From: Nageia nagi
Lineage: Eukaryota > Pinophyta
Direction of reading: 5' to 3'
Length of the DNA: 64,000 nt
NCBI GenBank assembly: GCA_050084985.1
Contig: JBITNC010000002.1
Coordinates: 37,634,001-37,698,000, forward strand
The number at the start of each line of letters is the position of its first letter. Within the stretch, counting starts at the first letter, position 1. The notes under the pieces were generated by a model, which worked only from the letters and a program-made list of their open reading frames with translations, was not told the DNA's origin and did not search any database. The position numbers and the translations under genes are program-made. This document shows positions 44,411-56,208 of the stretch, piece after piece.

Positions 44411-45212
44411 GCTTATGTTGTTGCCTTTTACTCCAAGTCTCACATTTTTTCAAATGATTAGATTGTTGATTCTTGATGCACTAATCACATGTATTTTGAA
44501 AATGATAAGTTTGAAAACTTTCATAAGTATAGAAAAGATGCAATTATAATGGGTGATAATTCAATCCTTGATGTTCAAGGTAGTGGGAGTGTTGATATAA
44601 AGAAATATTCTTAAAAATGTACTTTATGTACTTAAACTCATTATGAATCTCCTTTTCATAATTTAGATTGCAAGGAAAGGTTACTCCTTTGAGTTTAATT
44701 CACATTCTTAATGCATAAAAAAGGGTCTTACCACTTTGCTAAAAGGTTCAATGAAATATGACCTTTACATTATGGATCAATCTTCAACAAAGATGTACAT
44801 TATGAATCAATGCTTATGTTGTTGCCTTTTACTTCAAGTATCGCACTTTTTAAAATGATTAGATTGTTGATTTTGGATGCACTAATCACATGTATTTTGA
44901 AAAGGATAAGTTTGAAAACTTTTATAAATATAGAAAAGATGAAGTTGTGATAGGTGATAATTCAATCCTTGATGTTCAAGGTAGTGGAAGTGTGTTGATA
45001 CAAGGAAAGATTTTTGAGAATATGCTTTATGTGCTTAAACTCACTATGAATCTTCTTTTCATAATTCAAGTTGCAAGAAAAGGTTACTCCTTTGAGTTTA
45101 ACTCACACTCTTAGTGCATGAAAAAAGGTCTTCCAACTTTGGTGAAAAGCTCAATGAAATATGACCTTTACATTGTGGATCAATCTTCAATAAAGTTGTA
45201 CCTTGCAACTAA
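44411..45212 (+). pseudogene. copia protease region, tandemly duplicated (element C)
   Basis: Two copies of a 401-bp unit (44411-44811 and 44812-45212), each starting GCTTATGTTGTTGCC. Both encode the protease lead IVD..CTNHMYFE and then VQGSGSV. Copy 1 has a stop in the catalytic triad (DS then TGA). Copy 2 has DFG for DSG and includes the 74-codon frame at 44890-45114 (FEKDKFENFYKYRKDEVVIG, then NMLYVLKLTMNLLFIIQVAR). The duplication is internal to this element and absent from B, D and G. Confidence 0.85.
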
Positions 45213-46389
45213 TATTTTTTATATAAGTAATCTTTAGCACCATCAATTAGGCAACCTAAACCATAAGAAGATTTAATTTATAAAATATCATGAGCTTGTA
45301 GAAGGTTTGCCTACAATATCACCTACAATTGGTCTTTATGAGAAGTAAATTCTATGTAAAATGAATCAATTTTTTATTCAAAAGATAAAGCAACAGAGCA
45401 ACTAAGCCTCTTCAGCTCGTGCATATAGATTTGTGCATACAGATTTGATGGGTCCATTTCCAACTAAGTTGCTTAGGGGAGCATCTTATGTATTGACCTT
45501 TATTGATGACTTTAGTAGGATGATATTTGATTATCTTATAGAGCATAAAGATCAAACCTTTGATAGATTCAAAAATTTCAAAGCCTTGGTAGAAAATCAG
45601 TTTAGATTCAAAATCAAGATGTTGGGATCTAATAAGGGGGGTGAGTATAATAGCAATGAATTCAATAATTTTTGTACCAATTATAGAATCAATAGCCAAT
45701 TTACTATCCCTTACACTCCTCAGCAGAATGGTGTTAATGAAAAGAATAATAGAACCATTTAAGAAATGGAAAGATGTATGTTGGGAGATCTTTCTAGCTT
45801 CTTATGAGGTGAAACTATTAATACTACAATCTACATCTTAAATAGGTGTCCTACAGAAATAATTGAAGGTAAAACTTTGTATAAGGTATGGAAAAGAAAA
45901 AAACCTAATATCTCTCACTTTAGGGTCTTTGATTGTGATGCTTATGCTTTTGTTTTTCTTAAGAAAAAGAAGAAGCTAAATAATAGATCCAAAAAATGTA
46001 TCTTTGTGAGTTATAAAAATCAACATAGAGGCTACAGGCTATACCAACCTTCCTCCCATGAAATCTTTGTATCAAAGGATGTGAAGTTGAATGAACTACT
46101 TGAAGAGTCTACTTCTTATGAGAATTTTGATGAGGGTGATGATTCTTCTATTACACCTAACTAGTTAGATGTCAATGTGAATATGTCACTTAAGGGATAA
46201 AACTCTCCAACATAAAGGATAACAAAGATTATGACCATTAATAAATCCTTATTTGCCAAAATTGATAGCGAGAATGAGCTCTCATCTTATAAAGAAGTTT
46301 CAAAGCACGAGTGCTAGATGAATGCAATGAATGTGGAGTATGAGGCTCTAATGAAGAATCAAACTTAAAATTTTATTAATCCTTATCCT
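45213..46389 (+). pseudogene. copia integrase and linker (element C)
   Basis: The 45433-45762 frame (109 codons) is the integrase core: MHTDLMGPF with the first DDE aspartate, LTFIDDFSRMIF, then GSNKGGEYNSNEF where the usual SDNGGEY has lost its aspartate, then TPQQNGVNEKNNRTI with the catalytic Glu. The zinc-binding N-terminus is in 45235-45330 (HQLGNLNHKK). The linker frame at 45877-46164 gives RVFDCDAYAFVF, then YRLYQPSSHEIFVSKDVKLN and ELLEESTSYENFDEGD. One of three catalytic residues is missing, so it should be inactive even where open. Confidence 0.88.
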
Positions 46390-47105
46390 AATAAACAAAA
46401 TGTGATTGGTAAAAAATAGATTTATAAGGTCAAATATAATTTAGTTGGAGAGATTGAGAAATACAAAGCAAGGTTAGTAGCTAATGGTTTCACTCAAAAA
46501 TACAGAGTTGATTATGAAGAAACCTTTGCTCTAATGGCAAAGATGCCCACTATAAGGGTAATCCTTACTCTTTTAGTAGCTCAAGGATGAAAAGTTTTAC
46601 AACTTGATGTCAACAGTGCTTTTCTCAATGGTGACTTAGATGTGAAAATCTTCATGAACCAATCAAAAGGGTTTGTTGTTGAAGGCAAAAAATCTTTTAT
46701 GTGCAAGTTAAATAAGTCTTTGTATGGACTTAAGCAAGCACCTAGAGCCTGGTACAAAAAGATTTTAAGATCATTTGAGGATATTGGATTTTGTAAATGC
46801 TTTTCTAACACATATCTTTATGTGCTCAACCAAAGATAAGACTTTATCTTAATTCTTTTCTATGTAGATGATCTGTTTATTATAGGAAATAATATGGTCC
46901 TCATACAAGATTGCATATCCAAACTTAAGGTAACTTTTGAAATGATTGATCTTAGTATATTGCACTACTACCTTAGTATGTAAGTGTACCAATACAAGGA
47001 TTATACTTACCTCAATCAATCCAAGTATATCTTATATATCTTACAAAAGTTTGGAATGGAGGAGTGCAAGCATGGTATAATCCCAATCTCTATTGGAATC
47101 ACTTT
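46390..47105 (+). pseudogene. copia reverse transcriptase (element C)
   Basis: Fairly well preserved RVT_2. It reads IEKYKARLVANGFTQKYRVD at about 46455, QLDVNSAFLNGDLDVKIFMN at about 46602 with the first catalytic aspartate, and a 65-codon frame at 46642-46839 ending in FEDIGFCKCFSNTYLYVLN with YGLKQAPRAWY inside. The YVDD box is intact at 46861-46872. A few stops (for example at about 46588 and 46837) and a frame change near 47060 interrupt it. Its motif set is the best in the window after that of G, and unlike G it keeps YVDD. Confidence 0.9.
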
Positions 47106-47815
47106 ATCTCTAATTTCAACTCTCAGTTGTTAGATGCTATGACTTATAAGAAACTAATTAGTAGTCTTCTTTATTTGACTATCTCTAGGCCAGATATTAC
47201 CTTTGCTATGAATTTGATAGCTCACTTTATGCAAAAGCTGTATGTTGAACAATTCAATGTTGTTAAGCAAAATTTGAGGTATGTTGCTAGCACTAAGGAT
47301 CTTGCTCTCAAGTATGATAAGTTGCCCTCATTTTTTCTCTTAAGATTCTCAAATTTTGATTATGAAAGAGATAGAGATGATATAAAATCAACCTCTACTT
47401 ATTTGTTTAGCATTGGTTCAGGTGTTATCTCTTGGACATCTAAAAATCAGCCTACTACTGCTCTTTCCACTATTAAGGTTAAATATCTTGCAATATTAGT
47501 TGTAGCCTAGGAAGCCATTTAGTTGAGGCATATTCTAAAGAAATAAGGTATGAGCAAGTTCATCCATCTCCAAATTTTTTGGATAATCTATCAACTATTT
47601 CTTTGATAAAGAATCTTATTTTCCATCAGAGAACAAAGCATGTAGAAATTCAAGCCCATTTCATCAAAGAGAAGGTTTTAGATGGTCTTCTATACTTGTA
47701 ATATTATCCATCAATCCTAAACTTTGCTAATTTATTCACTAAGCCTCTTCCTTAAGCTCAGTTACGTAAGCTTAGGGAGTCTATTGAGTTGGTGAAGTTG
47801 CCCTAAAAAATGGAG
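47106..47815 (+). pseudogene. copia RNase H (element C)
   Basis: The 148-codon frame at 47064-47510 covers the RT thumb and most of RNase H: LLDAMTYKKLISSLLYLTIS, then RPDITFAMNLIAHFMQKLYV, FNVVKQNLRYVAS and STSTYLFSIGSGVISW. The tail continues in other frames to KHVEIQAHFIKEKVL and LFTKPLP at about 47640-47750, ending near VKLP at 47805. A stop after LAILVVA removes the end of the domain from the main frame. The STIKVKY segment replaces STIEAEY (Glu to Lys at a catalytic position). Confidence 0.88.
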
Positions 47816-48837
47816 TAAAGATTGAATTCTTGTTGAATCCATTGTATCTTCTTCCTTTTTAATAAAGTTTTTGAACATTTTTTTGGTTTGTATAAGTATT
47901 TGTTTATACATTCCTCTATTTAGTGATTATAAGTATGGGCTTGGCATCTTAGTGATGATGTATAGTGTACCATAAATCCAAGCACATTATATCAAGGAGA
48001 AAGTTTTTTGATGGAACAACTTTAGCTCTATTCATTTATCTTTGTCTCTCATGATTTATTCACTAGCTACTTTAGAAACTTTGTTATGCACATTTTGAAT
48101 GTTTTTTATGGTAGCGAAGTTATCCTCAAGGGGGAGTGAAGTTTGAATTCTTATGTTAAATTCATATCTATGATGATAACTTCATCTCTATGAGGCTATT
48201 TTTGTTACATAGTATTGATCTAAATGTACACCTTCATGGTTTGTTCGCTCTATGTGAGAAAATCATGGTACATTTTATTTTTATTAACACTATGTGTTTG
48301 TTAGCACTGTTTGGTTATCCATATGTGAGTAATTTGTATATGCGTATGCTCTTTTTATTGTTTATCAACATATATTTCTATATACAGCAAATTACTATAA
48401 GTATTGGCTTGGCATCTTTGTGATGACTTATAGTGCATCATTGATCAGTTTATGGATGGCATTACTTAGTTCATTTATCTTGTGATTGATATGAATGTTT
48501 ATATGATACATCTAATTGATCTTATTTATGAGCTACTTGTAGCTTGCAAGTTTCATCTTGAGAATGCAGGTTACTTACTTCGAGTGGGCAGGCTCATGGA
48601 GGCTCACATGTTAACTCAATGTTGATTGAATACACTTATAGTAAAACCAATTATCGTTAATGATTGTATTGTAAACCCCTTTATCAAATGGTATTGTAGT
48701 GAGTCTTAAACTAGATCTTGCTTATCTCTTAATGATGTAAAAGTTCTCATCTACACTTGCATCTCTTTGAAAGAGAACTCTCTCTTACTCTTTCTTCTTC
48801 TCTCTACGCTCTATCCCAATATTAAATTAAAGGGGAG
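47816..48837 (+). other. 3' region of copia C with a second RNase H tail, and purine tract
   Basis: Contains a second, decayed copy of the RNase H C-terminus at about 47975-48150 (reading ..KPSTLYQGES..., then VILKGE), followed by the usual 3' region. The purine tract AAAGGGGAG lies at 48829-48837, against the LTR. Element G shares this arrangement (bases 1-190). Confidence 0.65.
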
Positions 48838-49282
48838 TGCTAGAATTTGTAATGTAATATTTCTCCTTAATGTAAATTCACTTAATACTTGAAATATCAT
48901 TAGATACCTTAAAGTATTAAGGGAATAAAAATAAGATAAGGATTAAAAATATGTATGAGATTAAAAATAGAAAAAAATTAAATATAGAGTGGGTTTTTCT
49001 TATAAAAAGAGAAGAACCCTCCCTTCTCAATTACACACAATTATTATGTAAGCTTTGCTATAGGTTTAGAGTGTAAGAGAGAGAAGAGATTTTGTAAGAG
49101 AGGTCATTAAGAATAAGAAGATCTTGGTTAGTGTACGTACTCCCAAAGAGGGAGGAATCATTTTATATCTTGTGTTATTTATGAGATTGACTTGAGTTAT
49201 TATGCTATAGTGTTGGTGTTGAAAGTGCCTTCTTGAGATCTTGGTAGATTAAAAGTTAATTTAGAAATGGTTAATTTCTTCA
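48838..49282 (+). repeat. 3' LTR of copia C
   Basis: 445 bp, TGCTAGAATTTG...AATTTCTTCA, pairs with 40924-41371 and is followed by AAAAA. Confidence 0.92.
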
Positions 49283-49287
49283 AAAAA

Positions 49288-50593
49288 TGGTGTAGTAGGA
49301 TATTAAATTAAAATAAATGTAAATAAGTAAAGGAAATACATTAAAAAGGAATTTTTTTATTAACTTGGAATTGTATACTTGAGAATCATGATAGAACATT
49401 AAGAAATATTAGAAGAATCCTTAATTTTTTATGGAAACCACCCTATTTAATTAAACATTTTTTAAAATTTTAGAGAATGGTATTTAAACTCCTTTTATAT
49501 GCTCTACCATATAAGGGCAAGGGGATTTGAACTTGGCCATCCCATGGAATGTTCTTGTTACTTCCCTAACTCCCTTGATATTTATGATCATTTTGATAAA
49601 TATGTTGATAAATATTTACTTTAAAAATAAAATAAACCTTTGAATCGATAATATAATTTGATCAAAATTCATAAAATAATACAATGATTATAAATAAATG
49701 AGATTGAATTGAAATCTATAAAACTCTCCTAAATTGGATTTTTTTATTGTATTGCAATAATTAAGTGCTTTATAAACACTAATTGCACCAGGTAAATTTT
49801 TTAATTTAGCCAATGGTGTTGGTGCGATATGTCCATTCTATTTTACGAGACATGGGGATTAATACTAGGACCTCACTTCCCCTAAAGAGTAGCTTTGACC
49901 ACTATGCCATACCCCTAGTCCTTTAAAAAGGGATCTTAACAAATATCATTAAAATTTTGAAATTATAACCAACTGTTTAAAATTACCACAAAATCTTAAA
50001 TTATTTAAAAAAACTCAATCTATTTATTATTATTAGTAGGGACTGTACAAAGGTGCCCACCCTTGGGTGCTATTGGTGTTAAAATAGTGCAATATTATCA
50101 TTAATTAATTTGATCTTGTATTTATCCTTGCTTTTCATTCATTCCATTTCAACATTAATGTTATTTGGCATTGTCATCTTTCCACTAGTTATGCTCTATC
50201 ATTAACATCATTTAATATTATTGCAATCTATTTGATCTAATATTTATCATTGATATACATTGATTATATATATATATATATATCGAGAGAATGAGAGAAT
50301 TAAAAAACTCATTACAATTTATTCATAACACGTCTCGATCTTAAATCCTACTCCTTGATGTCTCTATAACCTTTAGTTGTACTAGGATAAATCCTTTCAA
50401 TGTAATGATAACATTAGCTTGACATACTATCGAAACTATGAGACTTGAAGGATTTGATCATGTGACCTCTACAATCTAACAAAATGATTTCGATATTATT
50501 ATTGTGAAATACCATTAAAATTTAAATACTAACTTAGATATCTTAAACATAAATCTAAAAAATGTCAATAATTATCAATCTCAAAGTACCTAT
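49288..50593. repeat. flank repeat, copy 1
   Basis: About 1.3 kb of non-coding sequence that follows copia D (interrupted by C) and is repeated at 52857-54102 after the second D LTR. It starts TGGTGTAGTAGG and ends CAAAGTACCTATCTT. It carries a (TA)n run at about 50262-50283. No gene is recognised; a stretch resembling part of a tRNA is discussed under rejected items. Confidence 0.85.
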
Positions 50594-52353
50594 CTTCTTG
50601 ATGTAAATGATATTATAATCAATGTAAATAATGATGAAATCATCCAAGAATGCATATCCAAACTTAAGGTAACATTTGAAATGATTGATCTTAGTCTCTT
50701 GCATTACTACCTTGGTATGTAAGTGTACCAATACAAGGATTGCACCTAAGTACCTTAGTAAATCCAAGTATATATCAAATATATTGCAAAATTTTAGAAT
50801 GGAGGATTGCAAATCTTCTACAATCCTAGTCTCTCTTGGAATCACTTTTATCTCTTAGCTCCAACTCTCAGTTGGTAGATGCTACGACTTATAGGCAATT
50901 AATTGGCAATCTTTTTTAGACTATTTCTAGGCCAAATATTACCTTTGTAGTAAATCTGATGATATGATTTATATAAAAGTCATACATTTAGCACCTCAAT
51001 ATTTTTAAGAAAATATTAAGATATGTTCTAAGGATGAAGGATCTTGCTTTCAAGTATTTCAAGTTGCCCTTGTTTGTTCTCCTAAGGTACTCATATTCTA
51101 ACTATGGGGAAGACATAGATGACATGAAATAAACCTCTGCTTATATTTTTAGCATTGGTTTAGGTGATATCTTTTGGATTTTCAAGAAGCAACCTACTAT
51201 TGCTCTCTCTACCATTGAGGTATAATATCGAGCCATGTTAGTCATAACTCAAAAAGCCATTTGGTTGAAGCATCTTCTGAAAGAAATTAGGCATGAGCAA
51301 GTTCACTTGTCTCAAATTTCTTTAGATAATTAGTCAACTATTGCTTTGGCAAAGAACCTTATTTTCTATCAAAGAATAAAATATATTTAAATCTAAACAC
51401 ATTTTATCAAAGGGAAGGTTTTGTATGGTAGCCTACAATTGCATTATTGTCCATCAATCCTCAACTTTGCTGATTTATTCACCAAGCTAATTCTTGAAGC
51501 TTAGTTTTGTAATCTGAGAGAGTTTATTGGGTTCATGAAGTTTCTTTCAAGGGGGAGTAAAGTTTGAATTCATGTTTGTAATGATAACTTCACCTCTAGG
51601 AGGATTTTTAGTTGTATAGTGTTGATATGTGTGTGTACCTTTTGGCTAGTTCTCCTTAAGTGATGAACTATTTGTACATTTTTAACATATGATTAACCAT
51701 CATTAGCATTATTCAATTATCTATGTGGGAGGAACTCATATGTGTGTATGATGGATCTTTTTTGCATTATTCAGTCATCCATATGTGAGGAACTTGCATG
51801 TTTATTTTGGCACTGTTTAGTTATCCATGTGTGAGGAACTCGTATATGCATTTTGTTATACTTTATTTGTGATGATAGTCAATACATATTATGTATACAA
51901 CAGGTGATTATGATTTTGGGCTTGGCATCTTTGTGATAACTTACAGCGTACCATTGATCAGTTTATGGATGGCATTATTTTATTCATTAATCCTTATTGA
52001 TATGAATGTATATATGATGCATCTAACTGATCTTTTTTTTGAGTTGCTTATAACTTGAAGGCTTTTTCTTGAGATTGCAGGTTACTTCAGGTATGCAGGC
52101 TCATGGAGGCTCATCATGTCAACTTTCGGTTGGACAACCACTTTATGTACATGTAAATCGGTTACGGTTAATGATTGTATTGTAAACTATTTTTCAAAAT
52201 GGTAAAGCAGTGAGTCTCAAACTAAGATCTTGCTTACTTCTAAAAGATGTGAAAGCTATCATCTTCTATTATATCTATATGGAGGAGAACTCTCTTTTAC
52301 TCTTTTTTTCTTCTCTCTTCTTCACTCTATTCCAATATTGGATTAAGGAGAAG
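50594..52353 (+). pseudogene. second copy of D reverse transcriptase end, RNase H and 3' region
   Basis: Begins abruptly in RT just upstream of the YVDD position (CTTGATGTAAATGATATT) and continues through HYYLGM.VYQY, then NSQLVDAT and RNase H words IVLRMKDLAFKYFKLPLFVL, IFSIGLGDIFWIFKKQPTI, ALSTIEV and AIWLKHLLKEI. The tail reaches LFTKLILEA at about 51480 and MKFLSRGSKV at about 51540, followed by the family's 3' region. It aligns throughout with 38687-40409 of D, and the two are continued by matching LTR and flank, so this is a segmental duplicate and not a separate insertion. Stops and shifts make it inactive. Confidence 0.88.
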
Positions 52354-52851
52354 TGTTGGAACACAATGCATTATTGTAAGGTTTTGTAAGGTTCTTCTTG
52401 TAAATTCATTAATACTTAAAAGTATCCCTAGATACCTTAAGTATTTAAGTGAATATGATAATGTAACTTGTTCTACACTCCATCTTATAAGCATGCCCCT
52501 TGGGTAAAAAGGTGAAGCATGTCATGTCTTTATATAATGGTTAAAAAAGTGATCCAAGGGAGGATTTTGGCCTATAAATAGAAGACCCTCTTTTTAAGAT
52601 TACACACTAAAAGTCAAATCAAAGTTATGCTTTAGGATGAGTGGTAGGAGAGGAAGAAAGAGGCCTTGTAAGAGAGTTGTCTTTGTGAATGAGAAAGATC
52701 TTAGTTAGTGGATGTACTCCCATGGTTGGAGGAACCACTTACATCATGTGTCAATTTGTGAGATTGTCTATACTTTGAGTGTTGATGTGTAAGAGAGCTT
52801 TCGTATAATCTTGGGCATATAGGAATTGGGTATTTAGCCTTAATTCCAACA
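52354..52851 (+). repeat. second copy of the D 3' LTR
   Basis: TGTTGGAACACAATGC...TTCCAACA, about 498 bp, followed by ATATT (52852-52856), the same 5-mer as after the first copy, as expected for a duplicate. Confidence 0.9.
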
Positions 52852-52856
52852 ATATT

Positions 52857-54102
52857 GATAGTAAAAAATGGTGTCGTATAAGATTAAATCAATATAAATG
52901 TAAATAAGTAAAGGAAATACATTAAAGAGGAATTTTGTTACTGACTTGGAATTGTATACTTGAGAATCATGATAAATCATTAAGAAATACTAGAAGAATC
53001 CTTAAATTTTTTATGGACACCACCCTATTTAATTAAACATTATTATTATTTTTTTTTTTAATTTCAGAGAAGGATATTTAAACTCCTTTTATATGTTCTA
53101 CCATGTGGGGGCAAGGGGATTTGAACTTGGGCATCCCATGGAATGTTCTTGTTACTTTCCTAACTCCCCTAATATTTACGATCATTTTGATAAATATGTT
53201 GATAAACATTTACTTTAAAAATAAAATAAACCTTTGAATCGATAATATAACTTGATCATAATTCATAAAATAATGCAACGATTATAAACAAAGGAGATTG
53301 AATTGAAATCTATAAATCTCTCCTAAAATGGATTTTTTTTATTGTATTGCAATAATTAAGTAAGCCCTCTATAAACACCAATTTCACCAAGTAAATTTTT
53401 TATTGTAGCCAATGGTGTTAGTGTGACATGTCCATTCGATTTTATGAGACATAGGGATTAATACTAGGACCTCACTTCCCCTAAAGAGTAGCTTTGACCA
53501 TTATGCCATACCCCTAAGCCTTTAGAAAGGGATCTTAAAAAATATCATTAAAAATTTGAAATAATAACCAAATGTATAAAATTACCACATAATCTTATAA
53601 TATTAAAAAAACTCAATCTATTTATTATTATTAGTAGGGATTGTACAAAGGCCCCCACCCTCGAGTGCTATTGGCATTACAATATTGCAATATTATCATA
53701 AATTAATTTGATCTTGTATTTATCGTTGCTTTTCATTGATTCCACTTCAACATTAATTTTGTTTGGCATTGTCATCTTTCCACTAGTTATGCTCCATCAT
53801 TTAACATTATTGCAATTGATTTTATCTAATATTTATCATTTTTATACACTGATTTAATATATATATGTCTCTATAACCTTTAGTTGTACTAGGGTAAATC
53901 TTTTCAATGTAATGATAATGTTGGCTTGACATGCTATCGATACTACGAGACCTAAAGGATTGATCATGTGACCTCTGCACTCCAACAAAATAATTTCAAT
54001 ATTGTTATTATGAAATACCACTAAAATTTAAATACTATCTTAAATATCTTAAACGTATATTTAAAAGTGTTGATAATTATCAATTTCAAAGTACCTATCT
54101 TT
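52857..54102. repeat. flank repeat, copy 2
   Basis: Matches 49288-50593 with scattered changes and small indels. It preserves the site of copia C unoccupied (ATAGTAAAAAATGGTG). After CAAAGTACCTATCTT (54102) the two copies part: copy 2 runs into unique sequence (TATGAAAATATTAAC) and copy 1 into copia. Confidence 0.85.
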
Positions 54103-55904
54103 ATGAAAATATTAACTAAATTTTCAAAATTAATTGATTCATTTTATAAATTTTATTTGGACAATAGAACAACTAATCGATACCACAAATAATATAAAAA
54201 AAGCTATTAAAAATCTCATGAGCGAAAGACATCATAATAAATAAATAACAACCAAATTGAAGGCAGGTTGTGCCGTCAATAATGGCTTTTTCTTCAATGA
54301 GTGTAGGCTGGCCCATTCAACCCCCTCTTGACTTTTCCATTCATCTCACTTGGATCAAAATCCACAATAATCCTTCCATCCTCATTTTTTGGATTTACAG
54401 GTCCAACAATCTCTAATTTCACTCCTCTTTTTCACATTATTTGGATCCAATCCTACTTCCATTCTTGGGATGGGAAAAGAGTGATGAATGAGTGGTGTTT
54501 GAAGGGAATTCAAAATTCTAAACGGATGACTATGCCATCATCATTTACATTATCCAGGTAAATATAGCATGTCTTAACATTTTTGGCTGCAATATATATA
54601 TATATATATTTTGTTGCTTCGAAATCTGTGAAGTATTATGTGGGTGTTAATCAATAATGGTTTTTTGCAATGATGGGGTAATTCTAGCTCCTCAATGACA
54701 ATTGGATTTTCCCCTCGTCAGCAATTTCACAGTATTGAGGTTTGAACGCAGGTTATAGGTCATTTTTTCAGCTCATAGCCTAGCCAGCAGTATACCAACA
54801 AGTGCAATTTTAGCTCAACATTCATTAATTCAAAATTTTAGCACTGTAGATTTGGACTGGTTGATGGATGTTGGTGTTCAGAGGCACTACATTCACTCAG
54901 CTCAAAGTCAGAGCCGTCCGTGTGCACACAGTGAGTTAGTCTTGATCATGAATTTTCAACATTTCAAACCCTAGATTGGTAAAACATGGAACTTAGGAAA
55001 AGATTAGGCTTTGCAAGAGTTCTGGGTTTTCGTTGATGGTTGATATGTAATGCAGCAGGCAATTGCCCAAAGACATGGGCCCTGCAACAGGATACACCAG
55101 CATAAAAGTATTCTGCTCTACTGTTTGCAAAACTAGAGGTTGTGTTATATTCGTTAACTGGTCTCTTTCCTGTCGATTTCCCATCTGTGAGCAAAAGTAA
55201 CCTAAACATTTTTGATGTCAGTTGTGCTGGAAGCATGGCTAGCAAGTTATACTGTCTATTGGAGTTGCGGCCTTTTTTCTGTGTACTTGAGGGAAAGGCA
55301 TGTTAGGATTTAAAATTTTTTCCTTGGCTGAAAATTATTGTAAACTGTAGACTAAATGTATATCATCCAATGACAAGTCAATTACTTAAAAATAAAAAAA
55401 GAAACTTTATTTACATTGATTATGGCTGACCACTTTGATGGGAATTATCATTTATGAAAATCACTTTCACTTCATCTATTGCCAGTATCTAAAATTCACT
55501 GCAAAAGTTTGTGTCAATTTTCTCTTGTGGTTCATTTTGACTAAACTTTTTGATATGTCTTATTGAGCGTGCATAACTCAAGATCAGAATTGGGTACAAT
55601 TCCTTAATTCTAATCAAGAAATTTCCATAAGATGGATCTTTGGTAGGATAATACTCTACAGAGTTCTGTTCTCAGAGTTGGGTTACATTTTGATTTCTCT
55701 GTCGTGGTTAGGGCCTAGGTCCTATTTCTTTTTTCTGTTCGAGTAGAATGTGAAGTTCTTATTGTGATTTTGCTATGCTACTCAGGGTAAACATATGAAA
55801 TAGCATAAAAATAAGAGTAAGGGCGTCTGGACATCTAAGATTGGATTATCTATAGACCTGCAACTTCGGAGGTGGGAGAGATTGCTTTTCCAATATGTCT
55901 TAAT
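54103..55904. other. unique region with weak coding traces
   Basis: No transposable element is recognised. A (TA)n run lies at about 54593-54610. On the minus strand 54294-54428 reads as a protein-like end (VGPVNPKNEDGRIIVDFDP, then NGKVKRGLNGPAYTH and a stop). On the plus strand, 54328-54561 is open and followed by a donor-like CAG-GTAAAT at 54556-54561. Neither is a family I recognise. A 93-codon minus-strand frame at 54964-55245 is likewise unrecognised. Confidence 0.35.
54294..54428 (-). pseudogene. possible last exon or remnant of an unrecognised protein
   Basis: 44 codons ending in TGA with balanced, soluble-protein-like composition: VKLEIVGPVNPKN, EDGRIIVDFDPSEM, then NGKVKRGLNGPAYTH. 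Upstream on the minus strand the same frame reaches a stop after a few more codons. The preceding AG (about 54429) lacks a strong pyrimidine tract, so a splice acceptor is doubtful. The composition differs from the Lys/Ile/Phe-heavy noise of the surrounding AT-rich DNA. I do not recognise the family and cannot exclude chance. Confidence 0.3.
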
Positions 55905-56172
55905 TGTTAAATACACAAGTTCTATATTGATATTGAATAAATTCTTGTTTCATAAATATATCTATTTATTATAAGGGGTTGCTTATTTTGGAAGATACAC
56001 AAATATGTCTAGATACATTGAACCACATAACACTTTGTTATTCTCTTATAGCTAGGGACTAAGCCCATGAACTAAGGAATAAAAATCATGTAACTTAGCC
56101 CATGAACTAAGGAATAAAAATCATGTAACTTCAGACATATATTATACACTGTGTCTAGTATTACAAGTTACA
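55905..56172 (-). repeat. LTR fragment (left) of copia F, with 35-bp tandem duplication
   Basis: Shares the ACATAACACTTTGTTATTCTC word block with 62160-62200. Bases 56062-56096 (AGCCCATGAACTAAGG...) are repeated at 56097-56131. The start is uncertain; the end is set by the adjacent purine tract. Confidence 0.5.
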
Positions 56173-56208
56173 TCTCCTCCCCCTTGTTTAGAAAGCTAGT
56201 AACGAGTC

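Larger units (their letters stand above)
40924..49282 (+). mobile_element. full-length Ty1/copia 'C'
   Basis: 8359-bp plus-strand element with LTRs at 40924-41371 and 48838-49282, primer site, purine tract, gag and pol remnants, flanked by AAAAA (40919-40923 and 49283-49287). The target reads ATAGTG-AAAAA-TGGTGTAG, and the empty site exists as ATAGTAAAAAATGGTGTCG in the second copy of the duplication (about 52858-52880), which supports the insertion call. The LTR differs from that of D/B but the internal region is closely related. Not autonomous: stops, a duplicated protease segment and a lost integrase aspartate. Confidence 0.93.

Noticed and set aside
49520-49560. tRNA-like or SINE boxes (GCTCTACCAT and GGGGATTTGAACTTGG), also at about 53095-53130
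   Set aside because: On either strand the two box-like words are in the wrong order or distance for an A box and B box, no cloverleaf forms, and the stretch is simply part of the repeated flank.
50594-52851. A separate, independently inserted truncated copia with its own LTR
   Set aside because: Its RT end, RNase H, 3' region, LTR, the ATATT 5-mer and 1.3 kb of flank match D and the D flank in the same order, so it is better explained as a segmental tandem duplicate.
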